NCBI GenBank assembly: GCA_009702455.1 | Contig: WLIA01000007.1 | Location: 1-47,844, forward strand | Reading direction: 5' to 3' | From: Actinomycetota bacterium | GTDB lineage: Bacteria > Actinomycetota > Actinomycetes > Actinomycetales > Microbacteriaceae | DNA: 47,844 bases | In this document: positions 16,683 to 26,056 of the stretch, piece by piece | How the letters are laid out: each line of letters opens with the position of its first letter | Position numbering within the stretch: the first letter of the stretch is position 1 | The notes under the pieces: generated by a model | The model's database searches: none | The model's input: only the letters and a program-made list of their open reading frames with translations | Told to the model about the DNA's origin: nothing | Translations under genes and position numbers: made by a program

Positions 16683-19339
16683 TGCAAACCGCCGAAATCG
16701 CCCGGCGCTGGCTCAGTTTCTTCGAGAAGAAACAACACACGGTTGTACCCAGCGCGTCTCTAATTAGCGAAGACCCTACCCTTCTTTTCACCGTTGCCGG
16801 AATGGTGCCTTTCATCCCATTTATGTCTGGCCTGGTGCCTGCGCCTTACTCGCGAGCAACGAGCGTGCAAAAGTGCGTGCGAACTCTCGACATCGACGAA
16901 GTGGGTAAGACCACCCGACACGGAACTTTCTTTCAAATGAATGGAAACTTCTCTTTCGGCGATTATTTCAAGCCGGAGGCGATTGCTTTTGCGTGGGAGT
17001 TTTTGACTGGCTCGAGAGAATCTGGATGTTTAGAAATCGATCCTCAGTTGCTCTGGGTAACCGTATACCAAGACGACGACGAGAGCATCGATCTGTGGCG
17101 CAAGATTGCCGACATCCCGCTTGAGCGCATCCAGCGTCGTGGAATGAAAGACAACTACTGGTCAACTGGCCAGCCTGGTCCAGCTGGGCCATGCTCAGAG
17201 ATTTACTACGACCGTGGCCCTGCCTATGGTCGCGAGGGCGGCCCCGAGGCCGATGAAGACAGATACATCGAAATTTGGAACCTCGTCTTCATGCAGTACG
17301 AGCGCGGAGCATCGCTCGGTGGCGATAACTTCGAGATCTTGGGCGAACTGCCAAAGAAAAACATCGACACAGGCATGGGGCTCGAGCGAGTCGCATTTCT
17401 CTTGCAGGGTGTCGAGAATCTGTATGAGATCGACCAGGTTCGCCCTGTTCTAGACCTGGCTGCTCAACTAAGCGGCAAGACCTACGGTGCTTCTGTAGAG
17501 GACGACGTTCGTCTTCGTGTCGTTGCCGATCACGTTCGCAGTGCCCTGATGCTTGTCTGCGATGGCGTAACTCCGGCAAATGACGGAAGAGGATACGTAC
17601 TTCGTCGTCTGATGAGAAGAACTGTTCGCGCTATGCGCCTGCTAGGAGTAGAGCGCAACACTTTCACCGAATTGTTCACGACCTCGAAGAACGCAATGCG
17701 TGATGCCTATCCGGAGCTCGATCGCGAGTTCGATCGAATCATGCGCGTTGCTCTTGCAGAAGAAGAGGCTTTTCTCAGAACCCTTACCGCCGGAACTATC
17801 GTGCTAGAAGAAGCCGTGGCTTTGGCTAGCCAGGGCAAATCCAAGAAAATCAGCGGTGACACCGCGTTCTTGCTTCACGATACATATGGATTTCCGATTG
17901 ACCTGACTCTCGAGATTGCAGAAGACGCTGGGCTTTCGGTTGACCGCGATGGCTTCAAGGCACTGATGGCCGAGCAAAAAGATCGAGCCAAGGCCGACGC
18001 TCGAGAAAAGAAACTCGGCGGCACTGACCTGAGCGTTTATGCGGCTTTCCGACAGCTTGGAACCACGAAGTTCACGGGCTACGAAGAACTCGAGACGTCA
18101 GCGAAAATCATCGGACTTATTTCAGACGGCAAGGAATCAAAGACCGCAGCAGGTGGCCAAGTTGTCGAGGTGCTTCTAGACCAGACGTCTTTCTATGCGG
18201 AATCGGGCGGTCAAGATTCTGATGCTGGATTCATATTTGGCGATGGCTTCGAGCTCGAGGTGCTTGATGTTCAGAAGCCGGTTAAGGGTCTTGTCAGCCA
18301 CAAGGCGCTTGTTCGCAAGGGTGAGATCTCGCTAGGGCAGAATGCAACCACACAGGTCGACCCCGAATGGAGATTAGGTGCTGCTCAGGCACACTCGGCA
18401 ACTCACGTTGTGCACGCCGCGCTTCGTCAAGTGCTCGGGCCCGAGGCGTTGCAGTCTGGCTCGTATAACAAGCCTGGCTACATGCGTCTCGACTTCTCGT
18501 GGGCTCAGTCGCTAAGCAATGAAACCAAGACTGAAATAGAAGAAATTAGCAATCAGGCTATTCGAAAGAATCTCGCCGTGAGTGCCAATTTCATGAGCAT
18601 TGATGAGGCGCGAGCCTTCGGAGCCATTGCCTTGTTCGGTGAAACCTACGACGAGAGTGTTCGCGTTATTCAAATTGGCGGACCTTGGTCTCGTGAGCTC
18701 TGCGGAGGTACGCACGTATCCCGCAGTTCGCAGATTGGTGTCGTGTCTCTTCTAGGAGAGTCTTCTGTTGGATCAGGCTCGCGAAGGATTGAAGCACTCG
18801 TTGGAATCGAAGCGTTTAGGGCACTGGCCGTTGAGCGTGCTTTGGTATCGAGGCTTGCTGATCTTGCCAAGGTTCCACGCGATTCTGTTGAAGAGAAATT
18901 TCTGGCTGTTCTTGAAGAACTAAAGGCAACCCAGCGAAAGCTCGCCGCGGTTCAAAGTGCTCAACTCTCAGCTTTAGCCCCAGAGATCGCGGCTAGCAGT
19001 CGCACGGTTGGCGGCTACCTATTCGCCAGTCGCTTTGTCGGAGACATCGACTCGGTTGACACCATTAGAAATCTAGCTACACAGGTTCGCGACAGAGTCT
19101 CACAAACCCCAACTGTTGTATCGATTTCAGGAATCGTTGATTCAAAACCGATGTTAGTTGTTGCGATTACAAAGCCTGCAGAGCAACTTGGCGCGCATGC
19201 GGGCAACCTCGTGCAATTGGCTAGCTCTGTGCTCGGCGGTGGCGGTGGCGGAAAGCCAGATATCGCTCAGGGTGGTGGCGTTGACACTGCAAAGGTCGAT
19301 GCGGCTATCCAAGCCATGGAGCTGAGCCTCGGCGCTTAG
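16682..19339 (+). CDS. alaS: Alanine--tRNA ligase
   Basis: Alanyl-tRNA synthetase charges tRNA-Ala and edits mischarged serine. The 885-residue protein is full length. The class II catalytic core is at the N-terminus, with GMVPFIPFMSG, motif 2 around NFSFGDYFK and the motif GMGLERVAF. The editing domain has the zinc motif HSATHVVH (about 571-578) and CGGTHV (about 673-678). A C-terminal C-Ala/DHHA1 domain ends in the glycine-rich GGGGGGKPDIAQGGG. The start overlaps the upstream small gene by one base; ruvX follows 2 nt after the stop, the conserved alaS-ruvX-mltG order. Confidence 0.98.
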   Translation: MQTAEIARRWLSFFEKKQHTVVPSASLISEDPTLLFTVAGMVPFIPFMSGLVPAPYSRATSVQKCVRTLDIDEVGKTTRHGTFFQMNGNFSFGDYFKPEAIAFAWEFLTGSRESGCLEIDPQLLWVTVYQDDDESIDLWRKIADIPLERIQRRGMKDNYWSTGQPGPAGPCSEIYYDRGPAYGREGGPEADEDRYIEIWNLVFMQYERGASLGGDNFEILGELPKKNIDTGMGLERVAFLLQGVENLYEIDQVRPVLDLAAQLSGKTYGASVEDDVRLRVVADHVRSALMLVCDGVTPANDGRGYVLRRLMRRTVRAMRLLGVERNTFTELFTTSKNAMRDAYPELDREFDRIMRVALAEEEAFLRTLTAGTIVLEEAVALASQGKSKKISGDTAFLLHDTYGFPIDLTLEIAEDAGLSVDRDGFKALMAEQKDRAKADAREKKLGGTDLSVYAAFRQLGTTKFTGYEELETSAKIIGLISDGKESKTAAGGQVVEVLLDQTSFYAESGGQDSDAGFIFGDGFELEVLDVQKPVKGLVSHKALVRKGEISLGQNATTQVDPEWRLGAAQAHSATHVVHAALRQVLGPEALQSGSYNKPGYMRLDFSWAQSLSNETKTEIEEISNQAIRKNLAVSANFMSIDEARAFGAIALFGETYDESVRVIQIGGPWSRELCGGTHVSRSSQIGVVSLLGESSVGSGSRRIEALVGIEAFRALAVERALVSRLADLAKVPRDSVEEKFLAVLEELKATQRKLAAVQSAQLSALAPEIAASSRTVGGYLFASRFVGDIDSVDTIRNLATQVRDRVSQTPTVVSISGIVDSKPMLVVAITKPAEQLGAHAGNLVQLASSVLGGGGGGKPDIAQGGGVDTAKVDAAIQAMELSLGA

Positions 19340-19341
19340 AA

Positions 19342-19809
19342 ATGCAAACCGGTCGAAGAGTAGCTCTAGACGTAGGCAAGGCGCGCATTGGCTTTGCGAT
19401 TAGCGACCCGCATTCAATATTGGCGAGCCCACAAGAGGCTGAGCCAAGAAACGATACGAGCGCGGCAACGATTGTTGCTCGCATCAAACAGCACTCTGAC
19501 GTCGTGGCAATCTATGTCGGACTGCCAGTTAACTTGAAGTCTTTATCAACTGAATCAACCAAAGACTGCGTGCTCTTTGCCAGAGAACTTCAGCAACTAC
19601 TAGATATTGAAGTGCGCCTTGTCGACGAGAGATTTAGCACAAAGATCGCTTCTCAAAAGCTCTCAACTGCCGGAAAGAACACTAAGCAGCAGCGTCAGAT
19701 AATCGATTCAGAGGCCGCCTCCGTCATACTTGAATCTGCAATCGAATTTGAAAAGCGCACCGGGCAATTGCCGGGCTCAAGTGTCTCGGGGTACAGATTT
19801 GAAGACTAA
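19342..19809 (+). CDS. ruvX: Putative pre-16S rRNA nuclease / Holliday junction resolvase-like protein
   Basis: A 155-residue YqgF/RuvX protein with an RNase H-like fold. It is thought to process the 5' end of 16S rRNA, and in mycobacteria has been studied as a Holliday junction resolvase. The first acidic motif is VALDVGKARIGFAISD (catalytic D10), followed by VYVGLPVNL-type and VDERFST motifs and a final acidic residue near DSEAAS. Its 3' end overlaps the chosen mltG start by 11 nt, implying coupled translation. Confidence 0.93.
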   Translation: MQTGRRVALDVGKARIGFAISDPHSILASPQEAEPRNDTSAATIVARIKQHSDVVAIYVGLPVNLKSLSTESTKDCVLFARELQQLLDIEVRLVDERFSTKIASQKLSTAGKNTKQQRQIIDSEAASVILESAIEFEKRTGQLPGSSVSGYRFED

Positions 19810-20839
19810 GTTTCTAGTTCGCCGTTTGGTCATTGTATTCTCGGCACTCGCGCTTATTGCTATCGTCCTTTTTGCTAATCGCTCACAAATACGAGATGTT
19901 TTCGATCAACTAGCCGGTTCTGATTACACGGGTGGTGGAAATGGAACTGCTGTTCTTCAGATTGAACCAGGGGACGATGGCGCAATTGTTGCACAGGAAC
20001 TCGTTGACTTGGGTGTTGTAAAAACCTACAGAACGACTTATCGATTGATTATCGAACGCGATGTCGTGTTCTATCCGGGCAGCTATAACCTCAAGTTACA
20101 AATGAGTTCATCAGCCGCTCTCGACGCGATCGCTGATCCAAGTAGTCGGGCCGCAAACCGAGTTCTCATTCGCGAGGGTCTGAGAATCGAAGACGTCATT
20201 GCCGCCCTTGCGAAGGCCACAGGAATATCGAAGGGCGAGTTCGAGTCTGCGAGCAAAGACCTGGCTGCCTTGGGAATACCAACCACCGAAGTAAGCGCAG
20301 AGGGATGGCTATTTCCAGCAACGTACGAATTCGATCAACAAATGACGGCGAATCAGATTCTCAGCAAGATGGTCAGTCGTACCATCGTTGAACTTGACAG
20401 ATTTGGTGTTAAACCCTCAGACCGACATGATGTGCTGACTCTCGCATCAATCGTTGAAAAAGAAGTTCGGAACACCTCTGACTTCTACAAGGCTTCCAGG
20501 GTCTTCACAAACCGTCTAGAAACCGGCATGCCATTACAGTCTGATGCAACCGTGAGTTACGGCGTAAAAGGCTCAACGTTCACCACCTCGAAAGCCGACC
20601 GGGCCGACGCCAACCGCTACAACACTTACAAGTACCCTGGGCTTCCAATTGGTCCGATTGGCGCGCCTGGTTCGCTTGCCATTGACGCGGCAGTGAATCC
20701 AGCCGACGGTGATTGGTTTTACTTTGTGACCGTCAACCTGGCAACTGGTGAGACAGTATTCACAAATACCTATGCAGAACATCAAAAGGCAGTCAGGCAG
20801 TGGCTGGCTTGGATGCGAGAGAATCCCGGTTATGACTAA
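19799..20839 (+). CDS. mltG: Endolytic murein transglycosylase
   Basis: MltG cuts nascent peptidoglycan strands in the periplasmic/wall space and helps set glycan length. From the TTG at 19799 it has 346 residues: a basic N-terminus (KTKFLVRR), one membrane span at about 9-26, a LysM-like region, and the YceG domain. The catalytic glutamate is in LASIVEKEVRN (about E220). The substrate-binding segment reads LQSDATVSYGVKG and YNTYKYPGLPIGPIGAPG. An upstream TTG at 19730 in the same frame would put 23 unrelated residues before the span, so the nearer start is chosen. It overlaps aroE by 8 nt. Confidence 0.94.
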   Translation: MKTKFLVRRLVIVFSALALIAIVLFANRSQIRDVFDQLAGSDYTGGGNGTAVLQIEPGDDGAIVAQELVDLGVVKTYRTTYRLIIERDVVFYPGSYNLKLQMSSSAALDAIADPSSRAANRVLIREGLRIEDVIAALAKATGISKGEFESASKDLAALGIPTTEVSAEGWLFPATYEFDQQMTANQILSKMVSRTIVELDRFGVKPSDRHDVLTLASIVEKEVRNTSDFYKASRVFTNRLETGMPLQSDATVSYGVKGSTFTTSKADRADANRYNTYKYPGLPIGPIGAPGSLAIDAAVNPADGDWFYFVTVNLATGETVFTNTYAEHQKAVRQWLAWMRENPGYD

Positions 20840-21680
20840 GCAGTACGCCGTTGTCGGAAGTCCGATCTCGCATTCGAAGTCACCAATCATTCATCGTGCC
20901 GCCCACAGAGTGCTGTCGCTCGACTGGAACTACTCCGCAGTCGAGATTTCTGAAGGCAGGCTTTTGCAGTTTCTCGAAACTCTCGATGATTCATGGCATG
21001 GGCTCAGCGTCACAATGCCACTGAAACTTGAGGCCACACGCTTGGCCAGCGAACTCGATCCAGTCGCGCAAGTCACCCGTGTGACCAACACCCTTTGCCG
21101 CACGCAGCAGGGCTGGAAGGGTTTCAATACCGACGTTTTCGGCATTCAGTCTGCGCTAAAAGATTCGATCTCTTCAGGTGCGCCAAGGGTTATGATTTTA
21201 GGCTCTGGAGCCACCGCGACGTCAGCGGTTTTCGCGGTCTTACTTTCTAACCCAGCTTCAAAGGTGACCGTGGTAGCAAGAGATGCAATGAAGGCCAAGC
21301 AGACCAGGTCACTCGCTTTAGATGCGGGCTTTAGCATCGACATTCGTTCTTTCAAGGCTCTATACAGATCGCTGGCGGCTGCAGACATTGTCATATCCAC
21401 TCTTCCGGCTGGCGCGCTGGACTCGTACGCTACGAAGCTTGGACGTAACTGGTTCTTCAAACCTCGGGGTCTGTTCTTCGACATCGCCTACAGTTCATGG
21501 CCAAGTGCATTCGCGTCAGCATGGGTGGCGAGATCGCTACCGGCAGTTAGCGGTATCGAGATGCTGATTTTTCAGGCCATTGCCCAATTGCGTGTTTTCA
21601 CTAGTGGCGATGTCGATGCTGCACTTCCAAACGAGCGAGCCGTCGAACTGGCGATGCGCGATAGCCTTGGACTCATCTAG
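20832..21680 (+). CDS. aroE: Shikimate dehydrogenase
   Basis: AroE reduces 3-dehydroshikimate to shikimate with NADPH. The 282-residue chain has the shikimate-binding SHSKS motif (13-17), the catalytic lysine K65 in VTMPLK and Asp101 in GFNTDVFG. A nucleotide-binding segment, [10 protein letters not shown], departs from the usual GAGGA pattern, so cofactor contacts may differ slightly. The ATG overlaps the mltG stop by 8 nt and places the first motif correctly. It heads a run of five shikimate-pathway genes. Confidence 0.94.
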   Translation: MTKQYAVVGSPISHSKSPIIHRAAHRVLSLDWNYSAVEISEGRLLQFLETLDDSWHGLSVTMPLKLEATRLASELDPVAQVTRVTNTLCRTQQGWKGFNTDVFGIQSALKDSISSGAPRVMILGSGATATSAVFAVLLSNPASKVTVVARDAMKAKQTRSLALDAGFSIDIRSFKALYRSLAAADIVISTLPAGALDSYATKLGRNWFFKPRGLFFDIAYSSWPSAFASAWVARSLPAVSGIEMLIFQAIAQLRVFTSGDVDAALPNERAVELAMRDSLGLI

Positions 21681-21712
21681 ACCAGACAACGCGCTTGTGG
21701 CAGACTTATCCA

Positions 21713-22918
21713 ATGTTGCGTTGGTTAACCGCTGGTGAATCCCATGGCCCCGAGTTGGTTGCCATCCTTGAAGGCCTACCCGCTGGCGTTCCAATCACAA
21801 CCTCAAACGTTCAAGAGAGTCTCGCGCGTCGGCGTCTGGGTTACGGTCGCGGCGCTCGAATGAAGTTCGAACTCGACGACGTTCACTTCAGCGGCGGTGT
21901 TCGGCATGGTTTAACTATGGGCGGTCCGGTTGCCCTAAGAATTACCAATACCGAGTGGCCAAAGTGGCAAGAGGTAATGTCTGCAGATCCGTTGCAGGAA
22001 GAGCTCACGGGCGCTAGGGCAGAAGCATTGACTCGCCCTAGACCTGGTCACGCCGACTTCACAGGAATGCAGAAGTACTCATTCACAGACAGCAGGCCCG
22101 TGCTTGAGCGAGCTAGCGCTCGAGAGACAGCAGCAAGGGTCGCCCTCGGGTCTGTTGCCTCGAGTTTCTTGCGTGAACTTGGCATTGATTTGGTAACACA
22201 CACTGTCGCAATCGGTGCAGTTTCAGTGGCACTTGACTATCAGTTGCCCACTCCTGCCGATGTTCAGCAGATCGATGCCGACCCGGTTCGCTGCTTTGAC
22301 GCAAACACGTCTGCATCAATGGTTGATGCTATCGACGAGTGTCACAAACAGGCAGACACTCTCGGGGGAGTCACCGAGACCCTGGTCTATGGCGCCCCTC
22401 CTGGATTGGGTTCATTCGTGCACTGGGATCGACGCCTCGATTCACAACTTGCTGGCGCGCTAATGGGTATCCAAGCAATTAAAGGCGTTGAGGTGGGTGA
22501 TGGTTTCGAGACAGCACGCCGCCGCGGCTCGGTTGCTCACGACGAAATCGTTAGAGAGAACGGCGTGGCGAGCAGACTCACAGACAGAGCCGGCGGCATC
22601 GAGGGTGGCATGTCAAATGGCGAAGTAATTCGCGTGCGTATTGCAATGAAACCGATTAGCACTGTTCCGAACGCGTTGAAAACTATCGACATTGCCACAG
22701 GTGAAGCTTCCAAGGCTCAGCACCAGCGCTCAGATGTTTGCGCGGCACCGGCAGCTGGAATAGTTGCCGAGGCGATGGTCGCTCTTGTTCTGGCGAATTC
22801 AGTGCTTGAAAAGTTCGGCGGAGACTCGCTGGCAGAGACTCGCAGAAATCTTCAGAGTTACCTCGCCAACATCCCAGCTGAGTTGCGTTCAAAATCAACT
22901 GGCCAGCAAGATGGATAA
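21713..22918 (+). CDS. aroC: Chorismate synthase
   Basis: AroC forms chorismate from 5-enolpyruvylshikimate 3-phosphate using reduced FMN. The 401-residue protein shows the family signatures [18 protein letters not shown] at the start, GRGARMKFE near 45, [13 protein letters not shown] near 108-120, and [25 protein letters not shown] lies in the C-terminal half. The ATG at 21713 lies directly before the conserved [11 protein letters not shown]. An upstream in-frame TTG (21695) would add six residues and is less likely. The final 8 nt overlap aroK. Confidence 0.97.
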   Translation: MLRWLTAGESHGPELVAILEGLPAGVPITTSNVQESLARRRLGYGRGARMKFELDDVHFSGGVRHGLTMGGPVALRITNTEWPKWQEVMSADPLQEELTGARAEALTRPRPGHADFTGMQKYSFTDSRPVLERASARETAARVALGSVASSFLRELGIDLVTHTVAIGAVSVALDYQLPTPADVQQIDADPVRCFDANTSASMVDAIDECHKQADTLGGVTETLVYGAPPGLGSFVHWDRRLDSQLAGALMGIQAIKGVEVGDGFETARRRGSVAHDEIVRENGVASRLTDRAGGIEGGMSNGEVIRVRIAMKPISTVPNALKTIDIATGEASKAQHQRSDVCAAPAAGIVAEAMVALVLANSVLEKFGGDSLAETRRNLQSYLANIPAELRSKSTGQQDG

Positions 22919-23405
22919 GCAAACCATCGTGCTGGTTGGCCCAATGGGGGTCGGCAAAACGACAGTTGGCAGAAAGCTCGCTGCGAGTTTAGACCTCGAC
23001 TTTCGCGACACCGATTTAATCTTCAAGTCTCAGCACGGGCCAATTGACGTCTTTTTTGCCGAACAGGGTGAACCCAAGTTTCGAGCTCTCGAGGGCGTCA
23101 TTGTCGAAGAAGCCATTTCACAGCCAGGCGTAGTGGCGACCGGTGGCGGCGTAGTGCTGAGCGAAAAGACCCGAGAGAAACTCAAGGCCACAACGGTTGT
23201 CTATTTGAGCACCGATGGAACACACATGGCTCAGCGGCTAAGTCAGGGAAAGAGACCGCTTATTCAAAACGGTCTTGCCGATTGGAAGCGAATCTATAGC
23301 GATCGAAAGCCGCTTTACGAAGAGGTTGCCGACATCACGATTGACTGCTCGGGGCAGCCAATAAAAGTGACGGTTACAGAGATTGTCGAGGCTCTGAGCA
23401 AGTGA
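22911..23405 (+). CDS. aroK: Shikimate kinase
   Basis: AroK phosphorylates shikimate with ATP. The protein has 164 residues. The P-loop is GPMGVGKTT (10-18), the shikimate-contacting Asp is in FRDTDLIF, and the [12 protein letters not shown] segment and the lid region KRPLI are present. The ATG at 22911 overlaps the aroC stop by 8 nt. An open frame extends further upstream inside aroC but has no family similarity. The TGA overlaps the aroB GTG by 4 nt. Confidence 0.96.
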   Translation: MDKQTIVLVGPMGVGKTTVGRKLAASLDLDFRDTDLIFKSQHGPIDVFFAEQGEPKFRALEGVIVEEAISQPGVVATGGGVVLSEKTREKLKATTVVYLSTDGTHMAQRLSQGKRPLIQNGLADWKRIYSDRKPLYEEVADITIDCSGQPIKVTVTEIVEALSK

Positions 23406-24481
23406 CAGAACTACGAAGAGTGCAGGTGGGCGGCGACTCACCATACGAGGTCTTAATAGGTAGATCGCTTCTTAATAACGTCGCCTCAAGCCTGAGCGAT
23501 AAGACCAAAAAGGTTCTCATTGTGCATCCTGTTGCTCTCTCACAGAGTGCCGAGGCGCTGCGCGAAGAACTAATTGGAGCCGGATTCGAAGCAATACTTG
23601 CCGGAGTTCCCGATACAGAAGAAGCCAAGCGAGTAGAGGTGGCCGCATTCTGCTGGCAGGTTCTTGGTCAGGCAGATTTCACTCGAACCGACGCAATCAT
23701 TGGTTTCGGTGGGGGATCAACCACCGACCTTGCTGGTTTCGTTGCAGCAACCTGGCTTAGAGGTGTCGATGTCGTTCAGATTCCTACAACTGTTTTGGCG
23801 ATGGTCGATGCCGCGGTCGGTGGCAAAACGGCAATCAACACGGCCGAAGGAAAGAACCTGGTTGGTGTGTTTCACTCACCGCGCGCTGTCTTGGTTGACC
23901 TTGACACGTTAGCGACTCTTCCAAGAAATGAAGTCCTAGCCGGTTTCGCTGAGATCGCAAAGTGCGGCTTCATAGCAGACACTCGCATCCTAGAAATAAT
24001 CGAATCTGACATTGCCGCTGCCACCAACACCGACTCGAGTGAATTCTTTGAGTTAGTTGAACGAAGCATCGCGATCAAGGCGAAGGTGGTTAGTGCCGAT
24101 TTTAAGGAATCCGGGCTGAGAGAAATCCTCAACTATGGCCACACTCTAGGGCACGCAATCGAGCACAACGAACGCTACCAATGGCGACACGGTGCAGCGA
24201 TCGCTGTTGGCATGATGTTCGTCGCCGAGTTAGCAAGGCTTGCCGGTCGACTTGATGACGCAGCTGTCGAACGTCACAGGAGCATTTTCAAGCTAATCGG
24301 CTTGCCGACAACCTACCCCGCTCGAGAGTTCGAGAAGTTGCTTGCCGCAATGCAGCGCGATAAGAAGTCTCGCTATGGAGTGCTGCGTTTCGTAGTGCTC
24401 GACGGCATAGCAAAACCGACAATCATGCAGGCACCAACCACCGAGATGCTGCACGCCGCGTATCAGGAAATCGCCGAGTAA
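23402..24481 (+). CDS. aroB: 3-Dehydroquinate synthase
   Basis: AroB converts DAHP to 3-dehydroquinate using NAD and a divalent metal. The 359-residue chain shows the NAD-binding GFGGGSTTDLAGFVAATWLRG (about 100-120) and the IPTTVLAMVDAAVGGKTAIN motif. Metal ligands are an early Glu (in FAEIAKCG) and the histidines in NYGHTLGHAIEH and RHGAAIAVGM. The GTG start overlaps the aroK stop as GTGA. Confidence 0.97.
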   Translation: MTELRRVQVGGDSPYEVLIGRSLLNNVASSLSDKTKKVLIVHPVALSQSAEALREELIGAGFEAILAGVPDTEEAKRVEVAAFCWQVLGQADFTRTDAIIGFGGGSTTDLAGFVAATWLRGVDVVQIPTTVLAMVDAAVGGKTAINTAEGKNLVGVFHSPRAVLVDLDTLATLPRNEVLAGFAEIAKCGFIADTRILEIIESDIAAATNTDSSEFFELVERSIAIKAKVVSADFKESGLREILNYGHTLGHAIEHNERYQWRHGAAIAVGMMFVAELARLAGRLDDAAVERHRSIFKLIGLPTTYPAREFEKLLAAMQRDKKSRYGVLRFVVLDGIAKPTIMQAPTTEMLHAAYQEIAE

Positions 24482-24486
24482 TCGGC

Positions 24487-24498
24487 TAGTTTTAGAAC
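24487..24498 (+). promoter_or_regulatory. Candidate leaderless promoter (-10) for aroQ
   Basis: TAGTTT (24487-24492) is followed by 6 nt and the ATG of aroQ. The 17-nt gap between aroB and aroQ contains no Shine-Dalgarno. No -35 is evident. The geometry matches ruvA, rarA, rpe and trpB. Confidence 0.4.
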
Positions 24499-24936
24499 AT
24501 GTCAAAAGTCTTGGTACTCAACGGCCCAAACCTCTCGAGGCTTGGCGCGCGCGAGCCTGAGATCTACGGAAACGCCTCGTGGGCTGATTTGGTGTCTCTA
24601 GTCGAAAACACGGCCGCGAAGTTGAATCTTGCAGCTGAAGTTCGCCAGACCGACTCTGAGTCGGAGCTAATCGGTTGGATTCACGAGGCAATCGATTCGT
24701 CATCAGACGTGGTAATCAACCCGGCAGCCTTCACTCACTACTCATATGCTCTGCGTGATGCCTGCGCCATGCTGACCAAGGCGAAGCTCAGACTTATTGA
24801 GGTTCACATCAGCAATCCACACGCCCGCGAGGAGTTCAGGCACACAAGCGTGATTTCTGGCGTGGCAACCGGCGTTATCGCCGGATTCGGCATCGACTCA
24901 TACGCGCTCGCTCTTCAACAACTAGCAAAAAGCTAG
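24499..24936 (+). CDS. aroQ: 3-Dehydroquinate dehydratase, type II
   Basis: This enzyme dehydrates 3-dehydroquinate to 3-dehydroshikimate by the anti-elimination (type II) mechanism, as a dodecamer. The 145-residue chain has the signature [18 protein letters not shown] with the catalytic Tyr (about Y23). [16 protein letters not shown] and [20 protein letters not shown] carry the substrate-binding histidines. The family normally reads GPNLNLLG; the S-R replacement in that loop is modest. With it the window holds aroB, aroQ, aroE, aroK and aroC; aroA and the DAHP synthase gene are elsewhere. Confidence 0.96.
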   Translation: MSKVLVLNGPNLSRLGAREPEIYGNASWADLVSLVENTAAKLNLAAEVRQTDSESELIGWIHEAIDSSSDVVINPAAFTHYSYALRDACAMLTKAKLRLIEVHISNPHAREEFRHTSVISGVATGVIAGFGIDSYALALQQLAKS

Positions 24937-24964
24937 CCAGCAGACTCAATCAAACCTCGTGTCG

Positions 24965-24970
24965 TAGACT
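24965..24970 (+). promoter_or_regulatory. Candidate -10 element for efp
   Basis: TAGACT (24965-24970) lies 38 nt before the efp ATG, identical to the hexamer in front of trpB. Transcription would start near 24977 and include the purine-rich GAAATGGAA (24994-25002) that can serve as ribosome binding site. No -35 was recognised. Confidence 0.35.
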
Positions 24971-25008
24971 TGCCGAGGTTAAATCTTTAGCAAGAAATGG
25001 AATAGTTC

Positions 25009-25572
25009 ATGGCAACCTCTAACGACCTAAAAAACGGCATGGTTCTAAACATCGAGAACCAACTATGGGCCGTAATTGAGTTTCAGCACGTAAAGCCTGG
25101 CAAAGGTCCAGCTTTCGTTAGGACAAAGCTAAAGAACGTTCTGAGCGGAAAGGTTGTCGACAAGACCTTCAACGCGGGCGTCAAAGTTGAGACTGCCAAT
25201 GTCGACAAGCGAAACATGACCTATCTATACAACGATGGCAGTGGCTTTGTGTTCATGGATGTCGACAGCTATGAGCAGTTCACTGTTGCCGAGGCTACGG
25301 TTGGCGAAGTTGCCGGCTACATGCTTGAGAACCAGTCGGCAGTTGTTGCACTGCATGAGGGCAACCCGATCTATGTCGAACTACCAGCCTCGGTGATTTT
25401 AGAGATCACCTACACCGAACCAGGCCTCCAGGGCGATCGCTCAACCGGTGGCAATAAGCCGGCCACTCTTGAAACCGGCCTTGAGATTCAGGTGCCGCTC
25501 TTCGTCGAGCAGGGAACCAAAGTCAAGGTCGACACTCGCACTGGCGACTATCTCGGTCGCGTTACCGACTAA
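25009..25572 (+). CDS. efp: Translation elongation factor P
   Basis: EF-P relieves ribosome stalling at consecutive prolines. The 187-residue chain has the three-domain length of the family: an N-terminal KOW-like domain, the tip loop [17 protein letters not shown] with Lys32 at the position that enters the peptidyl-transferase centre, two OB-type domains, and the C-terminal signature [12 protein letters not shown]. Lys at the tip is shared with species that modify it, but no modification gene is in this window. A pepQ gene often found between aroQ and efp in actinobacteria is absent; nusB follows after 3 nt. Confidence 0.98.
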   Translation: MATSNDLKNGMVLNIENQLWAVIEFQHVKPGKGPAFVRTKLKNVLSGKVVDKTFNAGVKVETANVDKRNMTYLYNDGSGFVFMDVDSYEQFTVAEATVGEVAGYMLENQSAVVALHEGNPIYVELPASVILEITYTEPGLQGDRSTGGNKPATLETGLEIQVPLFVEQGTKVKVDTRTGDYLGRVTD

Positions 25573-25575
25573 TCT

Positions 25576-25995
25576 GTGAGCGCTAGATCAAAGGCACGCA
25601 AGAGAGCAGTTGATGCTCTCTTTGCCGCCGACTTACGAGAGCTGAGCGCTATCGAGATGCTCGATGAGAGCGAACGACTAAGCGACGAACGAGACGATCA
25701 GGTTGAGATTTTCGCCTATGCCAGAAAATGCGTCGTTGGAGTAACCGAGAACGGTGCCGAAATTGACGACACGCTAGAGACCTACGCACAGGGGTGGACA
25801 ATAGCGAGAATGCCAGCCCTAGACAGAGCGATTTTGAGGCTAGGCAGCTGGGAGATTCTCTTTAACGACGAGATTCCTGACGCCGTAGCCGTGAACGAGG
25901 CCGTCGAGTTGGCAAAAGAGCTTTCGACAGACGACTCGGCTGGTTTCGTCAACGGGCTGCTTTCTAAGATCGTTTCGACAAAATCGGCCAAGTAG
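25576..25995 (+). CDS. nusB: Transcription antitermination factor NusB
   Basis: NusB binds boxA RNA with S10 (NusE) and supports rRNA antitermination. The 139-residue all-helical protein begins [18 protein letters not shown], the family's arginine-rich RNA-contact helix. It ends with [28 protein letters not shown], the most conserved block. The GTG start is 3 nt after efp. The end of the gene contains the probable -35 of the pyr operon. Confidence 0.94.
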   Translation: MSARSKARKRAVDALFAADLRELSAIEMLDESERLSDERDDQVEIFAYARKCVVGVTENGAEIDDTLETYAQGWTIARMPALDRAILRLGSWEILFNDEIPDAVAVNEAVELAKELSTDDSAGFVNGLLSKIVSTKSAK

Positions 25996-26003
25996 CCTAG
26001 TAT
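25975..26003 (+). promoter_or_regulatory. Candidate pyr operon promoter
   Basis: TCGACA (25975-25980), five of six matches to TTGACA, is separated by exactly 17 nt from TAGTAT (25998-26003), an actinobacterial TAnnnT -10. Transcription would start near 26010, leaving a leader of about 47 nt that contains the PyrR-type hairpin. Confidence 0.55.
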
Positions 26004-26016
26004 TTACAAAGCATCA

Positions 26017-26051
26017 TCCTTTAACAGCGCTCTGTGAGGCGCAGAAGGAGG
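26017..26051 (+). promoter_or_regulatory. PyrR-type binding hairpin sequestering the pyrR Shine-Dalgarno
   Basis: The hairpin GCGC-TCTGTGAG-GCGC (26027-26042) carries CTGTGAGG (26032-26039), matching the CNGNGAGG core of known PyrR RNA-binding loops. A lower stem pairs TCCTT (26017-26021) with AAGGA (26045-26049), the first bases of the Shine-Dalgarno AAGGAGG (26045-26051). PyrR bound with UMP would stabilise the hairpin and block ribosome entry, which fits the translational repression reported for mycobacterial pyr mRNA. The motif is seen; regulation is inferred. Confidence 0.6.
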
Positions 26052-26056
26052 TGGGC

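Noticed and set aside
20748-20831. N-terminal extension of aroE
   Set aside because: The upstream frame lies inside mltG; the ATG at 20832 gives the normal start before the SHSKS motif.
22764-22910. N-terminal extension of aroK
   Set aside because: The frame is open upstream inside aroC, but the added residues do not resemble shikimate kinase, and the ATG at 22911 lies right before the P-loop region.
24922-24936. Hairpin CTAGC-AAAAA-GCTAG at the aroQ stop as a transcription terminator
   Set aside because: Only 5 bp with no U-rich tail, and a -10-like element follows; too weak to call.
26051-26056. pyrR start at GTG 26051
   Set aside because: This GTG overlaps the AAGGAGG Shine-Dalgarno itself; the GTG at 26057 has correct spacing.
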